Assembly: GCA_030247855.1 (NCBI GenBank)
Contig: JAPDRN010000071.1
Location: 119,684-183,683 of the forward strand
From: Knufia peltigerae
Lineage: Eukaryota; Ascomycota; Eurotiomycetes; Chaetothyriales; Trichomeriaceae
Length of the DNA: 64,000 bases
Reading direction: 5' to 3'
Made by a program: the position numbers and the translations under genes. This document shows positions 57,804-64,000 of the stretch, piece by piece. The notes below the pieces were generated by a model that saw only the letters and a program-made list of their open reading frames with translations, was not told where the DNA came from and did no database searches. Position 1 is the stretch's first letter; every line of letters starts with the position of its first letter.

Positions 57804-60793
57804 ATGATACCAGATATCTCCAAGAGAGTTGTACTTGAACACATATTCAAGGATATCGCAGCCGCAGCTCCTCGATGCCTCAATGCTGATACTATTATCT
57901 ATTGTATCGTCAATATGGTCGACCTCAACAATCTGACTGTTGGCTATGTGTCTGGCATTATTGCTGCCGCCATTTTTGTGGGTAGGCAGCAAAGATCAGC
58001 TCTCCAGGTATCTTTTATGGAATACTAACCGATATGCTGCAGTTCAGTTTTTCGTTCCTACGGCCTTACCGATCATTCTCCTTGGAGTGCTCAAAGAACA
58101 GAATGAGGCTGCAACTTCGACGGCCGTGTCGTGGTACGTATATGCGCCCACGCGAAGCAAAAGTGTCCATTGACTGATTGACTCTACCAGGTCTGTGATC
58201 GGTCGCTTTTTGCATTCCTCCTACTGGCCGACCATCCTGTCTTCCGACTCTTCAGCGACTTCGGGTGTGCCTGCGCGCGTGGTGACCATCACGACACTCA
58301 AAACTTTCTTCACCGTCCTGGTCGGTGTCGCCGCCATCGTGACGCCTCTCGGCCTGCACCAGGAAATCCTTTCGAGCCAAAAGGCCACCCGGTCCGCCTT
58401 CCACTACGTCGCAGACAAGTCCCAGTTTGGTTATGGGACTCCCCCAAGAACAGACCTTCCTTGGAGCCGTATCTGTGGAGGGTTCGAGCCAGCGAACTGT
58501 CCTAACTCGCCGCAGACCATAACCTACGTGCACAACTCCACGGGAGACTACTGGGTGGCCGACTACTACGATTCTCACGTCCCCCAGTACGTCATCGACG
58601 TGTTCGAAAGCGGCCTCTCCACCATGGCAAAGTCCATCTCCAGCATATTTGACATTCAAACGAGATCCTACACCCGGTCCCAGATCAACGACAGCCCCAC
58701 CTCCCTGGCGGCAGATAATGGATCTTCGTACCCCGTCACTGCGTACCGACAGATTGCGAGCTTGGTGCTGGAAGACGGCTATCTCGCCATTGAAGGTTTG
58801 GTGGTGGACATGAAGAACGGTGGGATCGGCTTCAGAAACCACAGTGCACCACCCGTGTCGCCCTTTGGCAGCGCGTGGTCTGAAGATCTCCTTTTTGTCG
58901 AGCCTGAAACGGTGTGTGTCGATACGAACCTCACCTTGGATTTCACCGTGAGTTGTGTCCCGTCCCGGGTCTCACTGGGCTTGTGCAAGGCACTGCTCGG
59001 CAATATCGCGGGGGACATTTGGCCACTCATTCAATCTGACCTTTTGTACAGATTCCGAAATACGGTACCTTTGCACCTCAAGTTTCGGGACTGGTGCTGA
59101 CAGATCGTGGGGGGTTTGCCAACCTTGTCAAGAAATATCCGACCTGGCAACCGGGAGACACGCAGAACGATCCCGAGCTCTATCTGCGGGCGTACAAGGC
59201 GGCCTGGATAAACAACGCGTGGTCCATGGCATTCATGAACGTGACCAACTTGGCAAACCAGAGAGATCCAGATACGCACGCCTTTGAATACCTAGACACC
59301 CACGTCGGAAAGACGTTTCCACTCATGTCCCCCAATGGAACTGGGCTGACGGGAATGTCGGGTGCTCTAGGTCCTGATTTCCTCTCCACCTCGACCATGT
59401 ACGGATACTACCTGAACGGCCTGGACCAAGGGACGGGGATATACAACAACAGTACTTCTCTGTACAACTTTTCCTCCTCGCTCAACGAAAGCACGTCGGT
59501 CCCGCCCCTCTACACCAATCCTTTCGGAGTCGATAACACCAACTTTTCTTCTGCCGGTAAGCTCCTCACTTTTATCTTTCTCTCCCTCCCATAAGATTGT
59601 TTCGCTCCTGATCTGACACATGATATCTAGGACTCCTCTGTCAGGGTGCCGGGGGTCAGGACAATGCCAACATTACCAATTTCGGCGCCGGGTGTGGACT
59701 GGTCTACGGAGCTCCGCGTCGGAAGGACGGCAGGGAGTCGATTGTGTTTGAGCCGGGCTCCGACTGGACCATCCCGCTATACTCGTGCATCTCCACCACA
59801 AAGGCCCTGATAAAAACCGTCTCGTTCCGGTTCAACAGAAGTGACGATCTCTCGGGCCTGACCGTCACCGACGTATCTGACAAGGTCTACCCCAATGAAT
59901 CCTCGAAGCCTCTTTGGGGGCTCGAAAAGACCGATCAGACACTCGACGACGTCAGGATCCTGTGGGGTCTTTTGTCAGGACCGGACCAGGGCAACGTCAG
60001 TGTCGCCACCTTGCGCAAGGAGTTCATCTACCTGCCGGGCTACACCGGCGGAGGTGCCAGTGGCCCGTCGTCGGTCGGTTACCAGAACCTTCCGGGGTTA
60101 AACTTCCACGTCGACGCGATAGGGGCAGTCTACAGCATCGGTGGGTACTCCTCGAGCGGCGGCGTCGCGGACTATTCCGGCAAGACGAACCTGGCCATGT
60201 ACCGGCTCTGGCAAGACCTGTCTCGCACGCCGGCGAGCGCGGCAAAGATCCTGAATCTCGTTTGGACCGACGTGGCCGCCAACTCGGTGGTCGGGACGAG
60301 GAGTCTGCAACAGCCGCAGCGGACAGACGTCCACAGACGCGACGACGGCCCGTCGCAGACCGACCCGAGCCTGTTGGTCCCGGTGACTCTGTACGAGCGG
60401 CGCGTCAAGTACCACATGGTGTACGGCATCCCGGCGCTCATGACGGCCTTTGGGACATTCTGCGTCTTCGCCGCCTCACTCGCCGTCTTGTGTCTGGGCC
60501 GGGCGGGTCCTGCAAAGATGCGCAGGTACCTCGACAAGACGTCACCGGGTCGCCTGGTTGTCTCGCTGCTCTACACCAAATCATGCGACGCGGACACGGG
60601 ATGTCCTTCCCGCAAAGCTACGAGCGGTAGACGGTCGAGAAAGGAATGGAGGAAGACCCAGGGTCTGAGGCAGATCACCCTTGCAGAGCGCCAGGACGGC
60701 GCCATTGTCGTGATGGATCCGCAGGCAGAGCAAGAAGAAAACCTCCTGCAACCGGGGGGAAAAACTAGCATTTCGTCGGGAATTATCAAGTAG
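57804..60793 (+). CDS. Large fungal membrane protein of unknown function (island gene)
   Basis: Exons 57804-57981, 58043-58133, 58191-58947, 59052-59556 and 59631-60793 give 897 residues. Three or four membrane segments are visible: VGYVSGIIAAAIFVV with FFVPTALPIILLGVL (about 48-80), TFFTVLVGVAAIVTPLG (about 125) and GIPALMTAFGTFCVFAASLAVL (about 775). Between the last two lies a 640-residue, Asn-glycosylation-rich region with several cysteines, presumably outside the cell or in a lumen. The cytoplasmic tail is basic. I know similar fungal proteins only as uncharacterised. Exons 3-5 have clearly more G and C at third positions than other genes here. The gene lies between two RIP-degraded blocks yet is intact, so it is either single-copy or a recent arrival. 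Confidence 0.75.
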
Positions 60794-61450
60794 CAGACGG
60801 TCAGATAGATAGATAAACAACATTAACTAGTGCTTCGTGGCAACAGTTTGACTTTGGAACGAGGACAGATTAGAGAGTTATTTCATTCTACCTTAATTTA
60901 CCCAATCGTTTAAGAAAGACACAAGCCCGCTTCTCATACCGCAAATCCTCTTGCAATTTCTTTGGGAGAAATGGTGTCCGAAAGCATAAGACTGTTACGT
61001 TTCGCTCCACACAGGGTGTCACAAGACGTATGGTCTCGATAGGCGGGAAGTACAAGAGGCGAGGTCACTGAGAGCGCAGTACTTGAGCGAGTATAAGAGC
61101 GAAGTGATCATAACTAAAACGTGTGGGTATGATCATGAACGAAGTTAACTACACAGTAAAGCTATGTAATGACTGTGTTTATATAGACGTGCCTCTATGT
61201 ATACTCTATTCCTCTATTAAAACAGAGATAATATAGAGACATAGGTCACGTGGTTCCTCCGTAGCCTAGCTAGGGCTTATGCTAGGACTATTACTACACG
61301 TGATCCTTCCCTGGCTATCCTTCCTTACTGGCGTCACTGGCTGTCATTACAGCCTAGTATACGGTCTATAGCCAGGCCTAATTCGTAATAAAGATGTGTA
61401 GTGCAAAGCTAGCGGGTAGCATTAATATAAACTAGAAAGAGTGAAAATGG
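60794..61450. other. Transition zone with solo LTR
   Basis: Downstream region of the island gene. The only feature recognised is the solo LTR at 60993-61390. Confidence 0.5.
60993..61390 (+). mobile_element. Solo LTR of a retrotransposon with 5-bp target duplication
   Basis: Starts TGTTACG and ends CGTAATA (TAACA with one C-to-T change would be the usual LTR end), 398 bp. The five bases before it (AAGAC, 60988-60992) and after it (AAGAT, 61391-61395) match except for one C-to-T change. No internal retrotransposon ORFs remain, so it is a solo LTR. It is far less mutated than the copy at 55347. Confidence 0.72.
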
Positions 61451-64000
61451 ATGGGAGTAGTTTCTGGTTGCACTGTTCTAGAGGATAAAGAGCGAAGGAC
61501 AGATAATTTACTCATGACTTACGCTACCTAGGGGAACAGATATTCAATTAGTAATAGGTCTACATACTTCTTAAGAGAATACTCGCACTAATGCGTAACC
61601 ATTTCTATTATTAGCGCATAAAGATAGGGTGTTAGTAATAATGCACAGAGTTCCGAACTATAAATAATCTATATATTATGGGTTATATCGTGTTCTAAAG
61701 GTTTAGACTAATATTATAAGCCTATAAATTAACTTTAATATCTTAAGGTTATCTTCCCTTAATACTCTCTTACGTAATTTTATAACTTTATATATAAGTG
61801 AAAACGCTTTATAGTATTATTTTCTTTCACTATATTTAATTATAAACTTATACATTAACTCTATAGTCTCTAAAATAACTTCTTTAAGCCTTTAGACTTT
61901 ACTTAATACTATTCTAATTTATAGTAATAATTATTATATATATAAATTAAGTCTTAACATTACTAGCGTAACTTTTATTTTATAACTTTTATTATATTAA
62001 TAAATTATTAATAACTATTTATCTCACTATATTATTAGAGTACTATATAGTTTAATAATATATATAGTCTAATAACGCATTAAATCTAACCTAACCTACT
62101 TTAAAAGTTACTAATAAGGTATTAATATCACTATTCTATTATTTAATAAGGTAAATAAGGAGTTAAATACCTTATTAATATTCTTCTTTTTGTTTTTAAT
62201 TATAGCTTACTATTATGATTATTCACACTATTATTTAGTAAAGTACTTTACTTCTACCTCTTACACTATATTTAATACTTTAATTATAAAGAACATAAAT
62301 TTATCTTTTAATCTCACTCTTTTATCTTATTTATAACTCTTTTATATCTTAAATAATTTCTTTTACTCTTAACACTATTATTAAAGAAGTATATTCTTAG
62401 CTATAAGTGTTTTCATTATGTAAATTACTTAGGTTATATATCTCTTAATAAAAAATAAAAGCCTAGATATTTATATTAATATAGAATTTAAGAGTATATT
62501 AGATTCCTAGAGCTTAGTGCTATTTAGGAAAGAGTTATAAAGTAATAAGAAGTTTAAGGTATACTCTTTTAGTAATATAATTAAATATAGAATATTTATA
62601 GTTATATTTTATAAGAGATAGTTTAGTATTTTCTATAAATTATTTAATATTAATTTAATATCTCACTATCTTATAAGAATATTATCTAACTTTATAGCCT
62701 TTATATAAACTTATATAAATATTTCTAATTATTATAGATATAAAATTTATTATATACTTAGTTAAGAAGTTATATTAATCTTATTTATATAGGCACACTT
62801 AAACACTAAAAATACCTTAATATTAAGTGACTAAAGGAGATAAAAGTAATAAAGGAATATAATAAGTAAGTTAATATTATTCTCTATATAGTAAGTAATA
62901 AAATCCGCTTTAATATAGCTTTTATAGCTATTTATAATTAATAGCTAAGGTTTTCCCCTAGCTTTTTTATATGTTTAAGGCTTAAAGACCTTTATTAATT
63001 ATTATAAATTTAGAATATTAAATATTTAGCTATTCTTACTAACTCTAAAATACTAATTAGTTAGTATTTAAGGTAGTAACTATTTAGAATTAAGGTTTTA
63101 GCCCTTAAAGATAATTATAAATAGAAAAGTCTCTTTAGTAGTGTTAATATATTTAATAATTATTACTTACTCTTACTTACCTATTATAACCTTATACTTA
63201 TATTAATAATTAAGAGAGACTAAGACCTTTATTAACTAATTTTCTTTAATCCTAAAACTAAACTTATTTATATTCTAAATATTAGAATTATTATAGACTT
63301 ACTCTTAAAATTTTATGGTAATCACATTAAACCATATTTAAACCTTCTTATATAAGGTACTAATAAATTATGAAACCTTTAGTTATTTAATGTAATTACT
63401 TTAGATAAAGTACTATATAGTTTAATAAACTATATAGAGTAATAAACTATAAAAATCTACCTAATTACCTTTTAATGTCTTTAACATAGTACTAATATAA
63501 CTATTTTATTATTTAAAGATATTAATAAGTAGTTAAATACTTTATCTTTCTCCTTAGACTTAATTTTAGTAATAAGTTACTAGCGTAATAAACCTTATTA
63601 CTATTTTACTAACTACTTTACTTCTATCTCCTAAGTAACCTTTAACACTTTCTTTATAAAATATTAAAATTTATTTTCTAATCTAACTCTTTTATCTCGC
63701 TTATAACTCTTTTATACCTTAAGTAACTCACTTTACTCTTAATTCTATCGCTAAAGAAGTATATTTTTAGTAATAAGTGTTTTTATTATGTGAGTTATTT
63801 AGACTATATATTACTTAGTAAGTAATGTAAGTTTAAGTGTCTATATTAATATTATATTTAAGAGTATATTAAATTCTTAAAGTTTTATACTATCTAGAGA
63901 AAAGCTATATAGTAAAGAGAAGTTAAGATTATATCTCTTTAGTGATATAATTAAATATAGAATATATATAATTATGTTTTATAAAAGATAATTTAGTATT
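61450..64000. repeat. AT-rich RIP-degraded repeat block 2 with long direct repeats
   Basis: About 2.5 kb, up to the window end, almost free of G and C and without open frames. A segment from about 62041 to 62630 recurs from about 63411 to the window end (offset close to 1370 bp), diverged by many transitions; anchor words are TACTATATAGTTTAATAA and AAAGAAGTATATT. These are probably remnants of a large transposable element. No telomere repeat is seen at the end. Confidence 0.75.

Overview
This is nuclear DNA of a filamentous ascomycete (Pezizomycotina). Nearly every gene is split by 45-140 bp GT-AG introns with CTAAC/CTGAC-type branch sites. The gene content (siderophore NRPS, CFEM proteins, Zn2Cys6 regulators, SIT and TRI12 transporters) is typical of such fungi. 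Gene-rich DNA gives way on the right to very AT-rich blocks whose repeat copies differ by C-to-T and G-to-A changes, the mark of repeat-induced point mutation (RIP). I could not identify the genus. All exon models were joined by eye; each listed CDS closes in frame.

Layout. (1) 1.0-4.4 kb: one four-exon gene encodes an unusual three-enzyme fusion (amidohydrolase, FAH-type hydrolase, alpha/beta-hydrolase). (2) 4.5-26.4 kb: an iron/siderophore locus. It holds a SidD/NPS6-type NRPS (A-T-C-dA-T-C), a SidF-type hydroxyornithine acyltransferase ending in a peroxisomal AKL signal, a full-size ABC transporter divergent from a SIT-family siderophore transporter, two paralogous CFEM GPI-type proteins, a GNAT and a glycolipid-transfer (HET-C2-like) protein. 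Two perfect ATCTGATAA sites, the fungal iron-GATA-factor (SreA/SRE) consensus, lie here. (3) 27-30 kb: two orphan secreted proteins. (4) 30.5-35.6 kb: E2, E1-beta and E1-alpha of the branched-chain 2-oxoacid dehydrogenase are clustered. (5) 36-55 kb: an apparent nitrogen/amino-acid uptake and catabolism district with a Dal5-type MFS, an Aa_trans permease, an aliphatic amidase, a 2OG-Fe(II) oxygenase, two Zn2Cys6 regulators, a TRI12-type MFS and an AAT-family permease. (6) 55-64 kb: RIP-degraded repeats (a solo LTR with target-site duplication, a MITE-like element, long direct repeats) around one GC-richer island gene for a large membrane protein.

How it fits together. SidF would acylate N5-hydroxyornithine in the peroxisome, the NRPS would join and cyclise such units into an extracellular siderophore, the ABC pump may export it, and the SIT carrier would import the ferric form. 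The CFEM proteins could bind heme or iron at the cell surface. SidA, SidH and SidI equivalents are not in the window. Clustering of the three BCKDH subunits with amino-acid permeases, an amidase and two regulators suggests a branched-chain amino acid (or amide) utilisation cluster. A link to siderophore acyl groups is possible but speculative.
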